A program made the position numbers and the translations under genes. DNA of 64,000 nucleotides, from the NCBI RefSeq assembly GCF_003347605.1, contig NZ_QDFZ01000022.1:19762-83761 (forward strand), given 5' to 3'. Source of the stretch: Chryseobacterium sp. KLBC 52 (GTDB taxonomy: Bacteria > Bacteroidota > Bacteroidia > Flavobacteriales > Weeksellaceae). Positions 43,081 through 52,515 of this stretch are shown piece after piece (position 1 is the stretch's first letter; each line of letters starts with the position of its first letter). The notes beneath the pieces were generated by a model that was given only the letters and a program-made list of their open reading frames with translations, had not been told where the DNA came from and ran no database searches.

Positions 43081-45312
43081 ATGAAAAAAGAACTGTTAAT
43101 CTGCTTTTTTACCACCCTGATTTCTGTAGCCAGTGCCCAGCAAAATAAAAACGATGTTTTATCCTGGGTAGATCCTTTTATAGGAACTGGAGGACATGGG
43201 CATACGTTTCCCGGGGCAACCACGCCATTCGGGATGATACAGCTGAGTCCGGATCAGAATACCAAAAGTGGCGACTGGGACTGGTGTTCCGGATACCACT
43301 ACAGCAGTAAAACGATCATGGGATTCAGTCATAACCACTTGAGTGGAACAGGATGGGCAGACCTTGGAGATATTCTGGTAATGCCTACCGTAGGACAGGT
43401 GAAAATGGTTCCGGGATCTGAAGAAAATCCTGAGACAGGCTACCGTTCAAAATTTACGCATGATAAAGAAGTTGCGTCTCCGGGATATTATTCTGTAATG
43501 CTGGACAGCTATGGAATTAAAGCAGAACTTACTGCTTCCCCAAGAGTCGGATTTCATAAATATACTTTCCCGAAAAGTAGTGAAGCCAATATCATTATTG
43601 ATCCTACTAATAAAATCTTCGGAAACATCTACCATACTTTAGTAAGTGTGGAAGGCAATAATAAAATCAAAGGGTACTGCTACAGCAATGGCTGGGGAGG
43701 TAAACGATTTGCTTACTTCGTGATGGAGTTTTCCAAACCGTTTAAGTCTTACGGCGTTTATGCTGACGGAAAAATCAAAAACGATGAAAAAATTGCCCTT
43801 GCCAAAGATGCTAAAGCTTTTGTAAGATTTTCAACAGAAGATCAGGAAAGCATTGAAGTAAAAGTTTCTTTATCTCCGGTAAGTACAGAAAATGCACAGG
43901 AAAATTTTGATACAGAAGCAACAAATGTTGACTTTGCCAAAGCAAAAGAAACTGCTCAAAAGACCTGGAGAGATCTGATCGGAAGATTCCAGGTAACAGG
44001 AGGAACCGATAGCCAGAGAAAAATTTTCTATACCGGAGTTTACCATACATTCATTGCACCCAATTTATACATGGACGTGAATGGAGACTATGTTGCAGCA
44101 CAGGAAAACATGAATACCAAATGGTTTACCAACTACAGTACTTATTCTTACTGGGACGGATTCAGAGCGACACATCCATTACTGACCATTATGGATCAGA
44201 AACATACAAAAGAATTTGCCAATTCCCTGATCAGCAGATATACAGATCGTAAAGATCACATGCCAATCTGGGAGCTTTGTGGATATGATAATTTCTGTAT
44301 GTTAGGCTATCACAGTGCTTCGGTAATTTGGGATGCCATTTCAAAAGGAGTTCCTGGTATTGATGCAGAAAAGGCATTTGCTGCGATGAAAGATGCTTCT
44401 TTAACAGATAAAATGAGCAGCAGTGATGGTGGCGGAGGTCTTAATGATTATATCAAGTTAGGCTACACTCCATCAGAAAACGGAGCTTCTGTTTCCGCAA
44501 CATTAGAATACTCATATGATGACTGGTGTATCCAGCAGCTTGCTGAAAAATTAGGTAAAAAAGAAGAATCGGAAGTGTATAAAAAACGTTCTATGAACTT
44601 CCTGAATACCTTCAATAAAGAAAATAATCACTTCTGGCCAAGACAGAAAGACGGGAAATTCTTAGCAGATTTTACCCTTAACGATTGGAAAAAACTGCAG
44701 CCACACTGGGTTTCTGGAAATATCTGGGCGTATGATTTCTTTGTTCCGCATCAGATTGATGAAATGATGAATCTGTATGGCGGCAAAAAAGGATTTGAAG
44801 AAAAACTGGATAAAACCTTTACAGAAGCGCTTCATATGGAAGGAGAACAGCATGTTGACATTTCAGGATTCATCGGATCTTTAGGATTCGGGGATGAGCC
44901 TGGTCATCATGTTCCATACCTGTACAATTATGCAGGAAGTCCTTATAAGACTCAGAAAATGGTAAAATATATCCGTGACAATATGTATGCGGCAAAACCT
45001 GATGGAATTGTTAACAATGAAGACTGCGGTCAAATGTCAGCATGGTATATCTTCTCATCATTAGGATTCTATCCTGTAACACCGGGGAAACCTGTTTATG
45101 CCATCGGAGCACCACAATTCCCGAAAGCTTCTTTAAAGCTTGAGAATGGGAAAACATTCACCGTGATTGCAGACAAAATATCTGACAAGAATATCTATGT
45201 ACAGAAAATGTTCCTGAACGGAAAAGAATACAAAAGCTGGGAACTGAACCACAACGATATCATGAACGGTGGCGAATTGAGATTCGTAATGGGAAGTAAA
45301 CCTGTAAAATAA
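43081..45312 (+). CDS. GH92 alpha-mannosidase, variant lacking the general-acid Glu
   Basis: A 743-residue exported GH92 protein: signal peptide to SAQ, then VDPFIGTGGHGHTFPGATTPFGMIQLSPD, the family opening. In hydrolytic GH92 enzymes an EGN.W motif provides the general acid; the second GH92 of this locus has TEGNSWHY with Glu534, but this protein reads WVSGNIWAYDFF, with Ser545 at the Glu position. The catalytic base region is NNEDCGQMSAWYIFSSLGFYPV (Asn646, Asp648). Related enzymes with the acid replaced by Gln remove mannose from mannose-1-phosphate esters, whose leaving group needs no protonation. So phosphomannosyl glycans are a possible substrate. Calcium dependence is expected. It is part of the main operon. 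Confidence 0.9.
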   Translation: MKKELLICFFTTLISVASAQQNKNDVLSWVDPFIGTGGHGHTFPGATTPFGMIQLSPDQNTKSGDWDWCSGYHYSSKTIMGFSHNHLSGTGWADLGDILVMPTVGQVKMVPGSEENPETGYRSKFTHDKEVASPGYYSVMLDSYGIKAELTASPRVGFHKYTFPKSSEANIIIDPTNKIFGNIYHTLVSVEGNNKIKGYCYSNGWGGKRFAYFVMEFSKPFKSYGVYADGKIKNDEKIALAKDAKAFVRFSTEDQESIEVKVSLSPVSTENAQENFDTEATNVDFAKAKETAQKTWRDLIGRFQVTGGTDSQRKIFYTGVYHTFIAPNLYMDVNGDYVAAQENMNTKWFTNYSTYSYWDGFRATHPLLTIMDQKHTKEFANSLISRYTDRKDHMPIWELCGYDNFCMLGYHSASVIWDAISKGVPGIDAEKAFAAMKDASLTDKMSSSDGGGGLNDYIKLGYTPSENGASVSATLEYSYDDWCIQQLAEKLGKKEESEVYKKRSMNFLNTFNKENNHFWPRQKDGKFLADFTLNDWKKLQPHWVSGNIWAYDFFVPHQIDEMMNLYGGKKGFEEKLDKTFTEALHMEGEQHVDISGFIGSLGFGDEPGHHVPYLYNYAGSPYKTQKMVKYIRDNMYAAKPDGIVNNEDCGQMSAWYIFSSLGFYPVTPGKPVYAIGAPQFPKASLKLENGKTFTVIADKISDKNIYVQKMFLNGKEYKSWELNHNDIMNGGELRFVMGSKPVK

Positions 45313-45343
45313 GACTCATAAAAATAAACGAAACAAAGTATCA

Positions 45344-46771
45344 ATGGAAAGGAGAAATTTTATTAAAACAAGTGCACTGGCAGGAGCCGGATTGCTGTTT
45401 ACTCAAAATGTTTTTGCTAAGAATTTAGTACTGGATGACTTTCCTGTTGTCCGTGTTCCTAAAGATAAAAGACATTTTACCAGCGAATCCGTAGAAAGTG
45501 CTATTGCAGTGTTTAAAAAGAAAGTAAAAAACAAAGAGCTGAGCTGGCTTTTTGAAAATTGTTTCCCGAATACATTAGATACTACTGTTTACTATACGGA
45601 AACCGGCGGAACACCGGATACCTATGTGATCACTGGGGATATTGATGCCATGTGGCTTCGTGACAGTTCCGCACAGGTTTTCCCTTATCTGCAGTTCTCT
45701 AAAAAAGATGAAAAACTGCATAAGCTGATCTCAGGAGTAATCCACAAACAGACTACTTTCATCCTTAAAGATCCTTATGCGAATGCTTTCTACAATGATG
45801 ATCAGAAGATCAGTAAATGGAAAGAGTATGACCACACCGATATGAAGCCGGGAACGCATGAAAGAAAATGGGAAATCGACTCGCTTTGCTATCCTATCCG
45901 TCTGGCCTATCACTTCTGGAAAACAACAGGAGATACAAAACCTTTTGATGCCAACTGGCTGAAGGGAATTAAACTTACCCTGCAGACTTTCACAGAACAA
46001 CAGAGAAAACATGATCTTGGACCTTACAAATTTGAACGTACCACAGCTTGGGCTACAGATGGAGTTCCTATGGGAGGATATGGTTATCCAACGAAACCTG
46101 TGGGATTGATCAGCTCTATGTTCCGTCCAAGTGATGATGCTACGATTTACGGATTCCTCATCCCTTCCAACTTATTTGCGGTGGTAAGCTTACGTCAGGC
46201 TGCAGAAATGGTTTCCCAAATTAAAAATGAAAAAACGTTGGCTCAACAACTGAACAGCCTTGCTGATGAGGTAGATGCAGCCATCAAAAAATACGGAATT
46301 TACAATCATCCTGAATTTGGAAAAATCTATGCTTTTGAAGTAAATGGCTTCGGAAGCTACAACCTGATGGATGATGCGAACTGTCCAAGCTTGCTAGGAT
46401 TGCCTTATCTGGATGCGGTGAAAGCTGATGACCCTGTATATTTGAATACAAGAAAATTTGTGTGGTCTGAAAACAACCCATTCTTCTTCAAAGGTAAGCT
46501 GGCAGAAGGAATAGGAGGTCCGCATATCGGACTTGACATGATCTGGCCAATGAGTATCATAATGAAGGCACTCACTACCAAAGAAAAAAGTGAGATCAGA
46601 TGGTGTATAGATACCTTACAGAAAACGCACGGAGGAACAGGCTTTATGCATGAATCCTTCCATAAAGACGACTCCAAAAAGTTCACCAGAGAATGGTTTG
46701 CATGGGCCAATACCCTGTTTGGCGAATTGTTATGGAAAACCTTTAATGAAAACCCTGAGCTACTGACATAG
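45344..46771 (+). CDS. GH125 exo-alpha-1,6-mannosidase
   Basis: A 475-residue exported enzyme with a twin-arginine-like leader (MERRNFIKTSALAGAGLLFTQ). GH125 motifs: GDIDAMWLRDSSAQVFPYLQF, KWEIDSLCYPIRLAYHFWK, RPSDDATIYGFLIPSNLFA and TGFMHESFHKDDSKKFTREWFAWANTLFGEL with the likely base glutamate. Family enzymes remove alpha-1,6-linked mannose from N-glycan cores. It begins 31 bases after the GH92 gene. A Tat route would place it in the periplasm or on the outer membrane. Confidence 0.9.
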   Translation: MERRNFIKTSALAGAGLLFTQNVFAKNLVLDDFPVVRVPKDKRHFTSESVESAIAVFKKKVKNKELSWLFENCFPNTLDTTVYYTETGGTPDTYVITGDIDAMWLRDSSAQVFPYLQFSKKDEKLHKLISGVIHKQTTFILKDPYANAFYNDDQKISKWKEYDHTDMKPGTHERKWEIDSLCYPIRLAYHFWKTTGDTKPFDANWLKGIKLTLQTFTEQQRKHDLGPYKFERTTAWATDGVPMGGYGYPTKPVGLISSMFRPSDDATIYGFLIPSNLFAVVSLRQAAEMVSQIKNEKTLAQQLNSLADEVDAAIKKYGIYNHPEFGKIYAFEVNGFGSYNLMDDANCPSLLGLPYLDAVKADDPVYLNTRKFVWSENNPFFFKGKLAEGIGGPHIGLDMIWPMSIIMKALTTKEKSEIRWCIDTLQKTHGGTGFMHESFHKDDSKKFTREWFAWANTLFGELLWKTFNENPELLT

Positions 46772-46881
46772 CCCACCCTTTTATATCGCTTATTCATCTG
46801 AGATTCCTTCCCGAAAAAGAAGGTGTCAGGGGAATGCTATATAAAATTCACACACCAAAAACACCTTAAAAAAATTATACA

Positions 46882-49035
46882 ATGAAAAAAAAATCCATCT
46901 TTACCGCACTGATTGGCATGATGCTTCAGTCTGGTTCTCTGATTAACGCGCAGCAGCTTAGTCCTACCGGAATTTGCTATGTGGAAGTGAATAACAACAA
47001 CCTCCTGAATGCAGGAGCGTACAAACTGCAGACATCAAACAGCTACCTGTTTAATGTGGTGAATATTTTTGCGGCTAATATTAATTATGATACCAGCCGT
47101 GGAAGAGCTTATCTGTATTCCAATAACAATGTTACCAAGGTTCTTACCAATGCAGATACTTACATAAAGCCACTTCAGCAAAAAGGAATGAAAGTAGTGC
47201 TGACTATTTTGGGAAATCACCAGGGAGCTGGAATCTGTAATTTTCCTACCCGTGAAGCTGCAAAAGACTTTGCATTACAGTTGGCCAATACAGTGAATAC
47301 CTACGGTCTTGATGGAATTGATTTTGATGATGAATACTCAGAATACGGAAACAACGGAACAGGGCAGCCCAATGACAGTTCCTTTGTAATGCTTGTTCAG
47401 GAGCTCAGAGCCTTATTACCGAATAAAATTATTTCGTTCTATTATTATGGCCCTGCCGCTTCAAGACTTTCCTGGAATGGCGCCAGAGTAGGAGATAACG
47501 TCAACTACAGCTGGAATGCCATGTACGGAACATTCTCTGCTCCCAATGTACCACCTCTTACCAAAGCACAAATTTCTCCTGCAGCCGTTTGGATGGGAAA
47601 TACGTCTAACTCTACAACCACCAGTCTGGCCACCCAAACTAAAAATGGAGGTTACGGAGTATTCATGTGGTATGATTTACATGGAACGAATGAAACGGCA
47701 CAGCTTTCAGCGGGAACTCAGACCTTATACGGGGAACCAACAGTTTTAAGCGGTACTTTACAATCCTGGACACAGGGAACCAATTGTGATGCCCCTATCG
47801 GATTATACACAAGTAACCTTACAGGAACAAACGCAAAACTGAACTGGTCAGCCGTTGGAACCAATACCTACGATGTTGATTATAAGCCAGCTTCTTCAAC
47901 AACATGGACGAGTGCAGTATCTGCAACAAGTTCTACTTCTGTAACTATTTCCGGATTAACAGCCAATACTGAATACGATTGGAGAATCAGAACCAACTGC
48001 AGCGTGAAAAGTGCCTATATGTTTGCACCAAGATTTACAAGTACTTCAGGAACAACGCCTACGGGTTCTTATGCATTGTCTTTAGATGGAAGCACTGAAT
48101 CAGGAGCAGCTGGAAGTATGAATCTAAGCGGTTCCGCACTATCTTTTGAAGGATGGATCAAACCTTCGTCATTCAAATCAGCGTCTCCATATATTTCTTC
48201 TATCATGGGAACAGAGGTAAGTGACAGCAATTCTGCATTCTTAAGATTAGGAGATGCCGGTCTGGCGAATAATAAACTTCAGTTTGTAGTAAGCATTAAT
48301 AACGTACAGCAAAAACTGGCTTCTGCAACGGCGTTGAATGCCAATACATGGTATCACGTGGCAGCTACTTACGATGGATCCAATATGAAAATTTACATCA
48401 ACGGTACTCTGGATGCAACGAAAGCACAAACCGGAAGTGTGAATTCAACAGGTGCATTCAACGTGGGATATTTATACAACACATCAAGAAACTTCAATGG
48501 GAAAATAGATGAGGTAAGAGTATGGAAGCGTGCATTGAGTCAGACAGAAATCAGTCAGAATATGTGTAATGTATCTGTTCCGGCAACTTCACTGGCTGCT
48601 TATTGGAAGTTTAACGAAGGAAGTGGTTCTACAGTTCAGGATACTTCCGGAAACGGAGTGAGTTTAACGTTGACAGGCGTAGACTCTTCTAATTGGGGAA
48701 CAGATCTGCCATGTGCAACGGGAAGTTCACTATTGGCAAGAAATGCTTCGAGCCAAAAGGCAATAAGTGAAGGACAGGTAAATATTAAAACTCAAATAAA
48801 ACTATATCCTAATCCGGTAAGCAAATCTTCATCATTGACAGTTTCTGTTCCCGATGAATACAGCAAAGGGAAATTGACGGTTTATGATTTTAACGGAAGA
48901 ATCGTAGATACAAAATCACTGAACTCCGGAGACAATCAATATGAATTGAGCAGAATTCCAGCAGGAAATTATATCGTTCAGTTTGAATCTCATGATGGAA
49001 GCTTAAAACAATCTGAAAAACTAATTGTAAAATAA
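46882..49035 (+). CDS. Secreted GH18 endo-beta-N-acetylglucosaminidase, copy A
   Basis: A 717-residue multidomain enzyme. Signal peptide to NAQ; GH18 domain about 27-290 with the endo-type motif LDGIDFDDEY (Asp144, Asp147, Asp149, catalytic Glu151), like Endo F1/Endo H. One FnIII domain about 302-388, a LamG/concanavalin-like domain about 396-600 (LSFEGWIKPSSF, NTWYHVAATYDG, KIDEVRVWKRAL), and a type IX secretion sorting domain about 640-717 (LYPNPVSK, NYIVQF, LIVK). It would cut the chitobiose core of N-glycans outside the cell or on its surface. Paralogous and collinear with the next gene. Confidence 0.92.
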   Translation: MKKKSIFTALIGMMLQSGSLINAQQLSPTGICYVEVNNNNLLNAGAYKLQTSNSYLFNVVNIFAANINYDTSRGRAYLYSNNNVTKVLTNADTYIKPLQQKGMKVVLTILGNHQGAGICNFPTREAAKDFALQLANTVNTYGLDGIDFDDEYSEYGNNGTGQPNDSSFVMLVQELRALLPNKIISFYYYGPAASRLSWNGARVGDNVNYSWNAMYGTFSAPNVPPLTKAQISPAAVWMGNTSNSTTTSLATQTKNGGYGVFMWYDLHGTNETAQLSAGTQTLYGEPTVLSGTLQSWTQGTNCDAPIGLYTSNLTGTNAKLNWSAVGTNTYDVDYKPASSTTWTSAVSATSSTSVTISGLTANTEYDWRIRTNCSVKSAYMFAPRFTSTSGTTPTGSYALSLDGSTESGAAGSMNLSGSALSFEGWIKPSSFKSASPYISSIMGTEVSDSNSAFLRLGDAGLANNKLQFVVSINNVQQKLASATALNANTWYHVAATYDGSNMKIYINGTLDATKAQTGSVNSTGAFNVGYLYNTSRNFNGKIDEVRVWKRALSQTEISQNMCNVSVPATSLAAYWKFNEGSGSTVQDTSGNGVSLTLTGVDSSNWGTDLPCATGSSLLARNASSQKAISEGQVNIKTQIKLYPNPVSKSSSLTVSVPDEYSKGKLTVYDFNGRIVDTKSLNSGDNQYELSRIPAGNYIVQFESHDGSLKQSEKLIVK

Positions 49036-49045
49036 CAAACCCAGT

Positions 49046-49070
49046 CATTGGGCTTCGGCCCAATGCTTTT
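49046..49070 (+). terminator. UUCG-tetraloop hairpin terminator or attenuator
   Basis: CATTGGGC-TTCG-GCCCAATG, an 8-bp stem with the very stable UUCG loop, then CTTTT. It lies between the two GH18 genes, so it may reduce expression of the downstream part of the operon or stabilise the upstream mRNA. Confidence 0.65.
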
Positions 49071-49092
49071 CCTACTACAAAATTGATATACT

Positions 49093-51501
49093 ATGAGAAA
49101 AAAATCCTTTTTTATTCCCTTAATGGCCCTGATGCTTCAGTGTGCTCCGTTGCTCAAAGCACAGCAGCTTGATCCTTTGGGAGTCTGCTATGTGGAAGTG
49201 AACAACAACAATATGCTGAATGCAGGTTCCTATACTTTGCAGAATACCAACAGACAGCTTTTTGATGTAGCCATTATTTTTGCAGCGAATATCAACTATG
49301 ATGTTTCCAAAAACCGTGCTTATATATCAAACAATAACAACGTTACTAAAGTTCTGAACGATGTTAATACCTACGTAAAACCTTTACAGCAAAAGGGAAT
49401 AAAAGTATTGCTTGACCTTTTAGGAAATCATCAGGGAGCAGGAATTTCTAATTTTCCTAACCGTGAGGCAGCTAAAGATTTTGCTCTACAGGTTGCTCAT
49501 ACCGTTTACACTTACGGTCTGGATGGAGTAGACCTTGATGACGAATATGCAGGATACGGAAATAACGGAACGGGACAGCCTAATAACAGCTCTTTTGTCA
49601 TGCTTTTACAGGAGCTGAAAGCGGCAATGCCGGATAAACTGATTACATTTTACTACTATGGTCCGGCTACAAGCAGACAAACGTATAATGGAGATTTAGC
49701 AGGAAATTATATCAATTATACATGGAATGCTATGTACAGTACTTACAATGCACCTGTTGTTCCTCCTCTTGATAAATCTAAAATCTCTGCAGCGGCAACC
49801 TGGATACAAAATTCCAATCCAAGCTCTACATCTGCCACTACACTGGCAAGCTTAGCGACCAGCACAAAGAATGACCAATATGGTATATTTATGTGGTACG
49901 ATCTGCCAGGAACCAATGTTGCCAGCTATCTGAGTACTGGATCCAATATTCTTTATAATGAAAATACATCGTTAAGCGGTCAATTATACTCATGGTCTCA
50001 GGGGCAAACCTGTGATCCGCCATTGGGACTTGATATTTCCAATGTGACAGGAACTTCAGCGCAACTGAACTGGACTTCCAATGCATCCCAGTCTTATAAT
50101 ATTGATTACAAACCCGCTAATTCAACGGTATGGACGAACGTAGCCAGCAATTATTCAGGAAATAATATTGTCATCAACAATCTTACTCTGAATACCAATT
50201 ACGATTGGAGAATCCAGTCTAACTGCTCACCGACATTAACAAGTACTTATATTTTTGCACCAAGGTTTAACTCCGGAAGTGGCTGCACTACGCCATCAGG
50301 ATTGACTTCCGGAAGTTTCCTTGGTAATACGGCCCAGCTATCATGGGATGCCGGAAATGCAACTTCATATACCCTGCAGTATAAAACTGCTGCTGCTACA
50401 ACCTGGACTGAAATCCAGAATGTTAGCACCAATTCTTATTCATTACAAAATCTTAGCCCTAATACCGCCTATGTATGGAAGGTACAAGCCTCATGTGCAG
50501 GAGGAACTACAAGTACCTATTCAGGAGAAGGATCATTCAACAGTGGTTTCGCTCCGGTTACAAGCCCGGGTGCAAGATCTCTTGCTTTCAACGGAAGCAC
50601 GCATTATCTTAATGCAGGACAATTTAACCTGAGTGGAAACGCGGTGACCTTTGAAGGCTGGGTAAAAGTAAATGCTTTCAAAACAGCTTTCCCTTACATT
50701 TCATCAGTGTTAGGAGTGGAAGTAGGGGATAATAATTCGGCGATGCTTCGTTTCGGAGACGGAAACCTCGCGAATAATAAGCTTCAATTCATTTTGAGCT
50801 TTGGTTCATCACAGGTGAAATTGAATACCAATACAGCATTCAACACCAATACATGGTATCATATAGCAGCTACTTATGATGGAACAGCCATGAAAATTTA
50901 TGTGAATGGTAACCTTGATGCTACTTTTGCAGTAACGGGTAACTTTACAGCAAACGGAATTCTTTATCTGGGAAGAAACTACGACAATTCCCGTACAATC
51001 AATGGTTTCCTTGATGAATTCAGAGTTTGGAAAAAAGCGTTAACACCACAGGAAATTCTGAGCAACAGCTGTAATGTTCCTGCCAACTCTACCGGTCTTG
51101 AAGCCAACTGGAAAATGGATGAAGGAAGTGGTTTAGGAGCTTTAGATGCTACTGCAAACACTCATTTTGCAACCCTGATCAGTATGACAGATGCCAATTG
51201 GAGAACAGATGTTGCCTGTGCTTCATCTCTTGCCGTGAAAGATATCGAATCCGTAAAAGAGAACAGTGCAGTCTATCCAAATCCTGTGAAACGAGGAAAT
51301 GACATTCATTTTGCCATTAGCGACAATTCGGCAACTGAAGTGGCATTGTATGATGTTTCAGGAAAATTGTTCAAAAAACAGAATATTAATCAAAATAATA
51401 ATGCAGTGAATACGCAGGATTTAATCAGTGGTACTTATATTTACAAAATTACATCTGCGAACAGTAAAGTACTATCAACCGGTAAAATTATTGTGAAGTA
51501 A
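49093..51501 (+). CDS. Secreted GH18 endo-beta-N-acetylglucosaminidase, copy B
   Basis: An 802-residue paralogue of copy A, aligned without gap through the GH18 domain (same motif position, LDGVDLDDEY with Glu151). It differs by having two FnIII domains (CDPPLGLDISNVTGTSAQLNW..., then CTTPSGLTSGSFLGNTAQLSW...) before the LamG domain (NAVTFEGWVKVNAFK, NTWYHIAATYDG) and the type IX sorting domain (VYPNPVKRG, TYIYKI, GKIIVK). The paired enzymes may differ in glycan type, as Endo F1, F2 and F3 of Elizabethkingia do. Confidence 0.92.
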   Translation: MRKKSFFIPLMALMLQCAPLLKAQQLDPLGVCYVEVNNNNMLNAGSYTLQNTNRQLFDVAIIFAANINYDVSKNRAYISNNNNVTKVLNDVNTYVKPLQQKGIKVLLDLLGNHQGAGISNFPNREAAKDFALQVAHTVYTYGLDGVDLDDEYAGYGNNGTGQPNNSSFVMLLQELKAAMPDKLITFYYYGPATSRQTYNGDLAGNYINYTWNAMYSTYNAPVVPPLDKSKISAAATWIQNSNPSSTSATTLASLATSTKNDQYGIFMWYDLPGTNVASYLSTGSNILYNENTSLSGQLYSWSQGQTCDPPLGLDISNVTGTSAQLNWTSNASQSYNIDYKPANSTVWTNVASNYSGNNIVINNLTLNTNYDWRIQSNCSPTLTSTYIFAPRFNSGSGCTTPSGLTSGSFLGNTAQLSWDAGNATSYTLQYKTAAATTWTEIQNVSTNSYSLQNLSPNTAYVWKVQASCAGGTTSTYSGEGSFNSGFAPVTSPGARSLAFNGSTHYLNAGQFNLSGNAVTFEGWVKVNAFKTAFPYISSVLGVEVGDNNSAMLRFGDGNLANNKLQFILSFGSSQVKLNTNTAFNTNTWYHIAATYDGTAMKIYVNGNLDATFAVTGNFTANGILYLGRNYDNSRTINGFLDEFRVWKKALTPQEILSNSCNVPANSTGLEANWKMDEGSGLGALDATANTHFATLISMTDANWRTDVACASSLAVKDIESVKENSAVYPNPVKRGNDIHFAISDNSATEVALYDVSGKLFKKQNINQNNNAVNTQDLISGTYIYKITSANSKVLSTGKIIVK

Positions 51502-51557
51502 AAGTTAGATAATGAAATAGTTATCATAACGAATAAAAATAGAGTCTGAAATACAAA

Positions 51558-51596
51558 GCAGGCAGACAGAGGTGTACTTCTGTTTGTCTGTTTTTT
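51558..51596 (+). terminator. Terminator with G-U-rich stem
   Basis: GCAGGCAGACAGAG and TTCTGTTTGTCTGT pair over 14 positions, several as G-U in RNA, followed by TTTTTT. It separates the secreted enzymes from the ROK kinase part of the locus. Confidence 0.65.
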
Positions 51597-51633
51597 CAGT
51601 CACAGGGATGTCTTGAATTTAAAATAAAAAATA

Positions 51634-52494
51634 ATGCAGAATATAGTAGGAATAGATATTGGAGGGTCGCACATCACGCTGGCTCAGGTAGATCCGGAAA
51701 AACGTGAAATCATTTCATCAACCTATGTAAGAGAACATGTAGATGCTTTCGAAAACAAAGAAGTTATTTTCAGTGCATGGGTTTCCGCCATTGAAAAAGC
51801 GGCTCATGATCTGGTAAAAGAAGATCTTTTAATTGGTGTTGCAATGCCGGGACCTTTCGATTATGATAACGGAATATCACTGATGCAGCAGGGAAAATTT
51901 ATTGATATCTATCAGGTCAATATCAAAGAAGAACTGGCAAAAAGGCTGGACATTTCTCAGGATCAGATTCATTTTGTAAATGATGCGGCTGCATTTATGG
52001 AAGGTGAAGTATATGGAGGCTGTGCCCAGGGATTCAACAGAATATTTGGGGTCACTCTTGGAACAGGATTGGGAACTACTTTCTTCAATGGAGAATTTGC
52101 TAGTGATGAAGACTTATGGGATTCGCCCTTCAGAGATTCCATCAGTGAAGACTATCTGGCGACACGCTGGTTTGTGAATTATTATAAAGAACTCACCGGA
52201 GAAGAAATTTCAGGAACTAAAGATCTTCTGGACAAACCTGCAGAAATACAGACCCGAATGTTTGATGAGTATGCAGACTCTTTTTCTGAGTTTATTGTCA
52301 GATATGTAGATTCTTACAAACCGGAAGTTTTAGTTATAGGAGGAAATATTGCCAAAGCTTATCCTCATTTTGAGCAAAGATTTATTCAGAATTTAACAAA
52401 GAATAATATTAACTTGCAGGTTAAAATTTCGGCCATATTTGAAGATGCGGCCATTCTTGGAGCTGCCAGCTATGCATTAAAAAAGCGTATATAA
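51634..52494 (+). CDS. ROK-family sugar kinase (probable mannokinase/glucokinase)
   Basis: A 286-residue cytoplasmic kinase. ATP-binding motif IVGIDIGGSHITLAQV at the N terminus, catalytic aspartate in HFVNDAAAFMEGE (Asp116), GVTLGTGLGTTFF phosphate loop, and VLVIGGNIAKAY C-terminal. It lacks the CxCGxxGCxE zinc motif found in most ROK proteins; the segment after the phosphate loop (ASDEDLWDSPFRDS) has no cysteine. In this locus, phosphorylating mannose or GlcNAc is the likely role. It is followed by GH92 after 21 bases. Confidence 0.82.
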   Translation: MQNIVGIDIGGSHITLAQVDPEKREIISSTYVREHVDAFENKEVIFSAWVSAIEKAAHDLVKEDLLIGVAMPGPFDYDNGISLMQQGKFIDIYQVNIKEELAKRLDISQDQIHFVNDAAAFMEGEVYGGCAQGFNRIFGVTLGTGLGTTFFNGEFASDEDLWDSPFRDSISEDYLATRWFVNYYKELTGEEISGTKDLLDKPAEIQTRMFDEYADSFSEFIVRYVDSYKPEVLVIGGNIAKAYPHFEQRFIQNLTKNNINLQVKISAIFEDAAILGAASYALKKRI

Positions 52495-52515
52495 ATTAAC
52501 AAACGAAAAGATACA

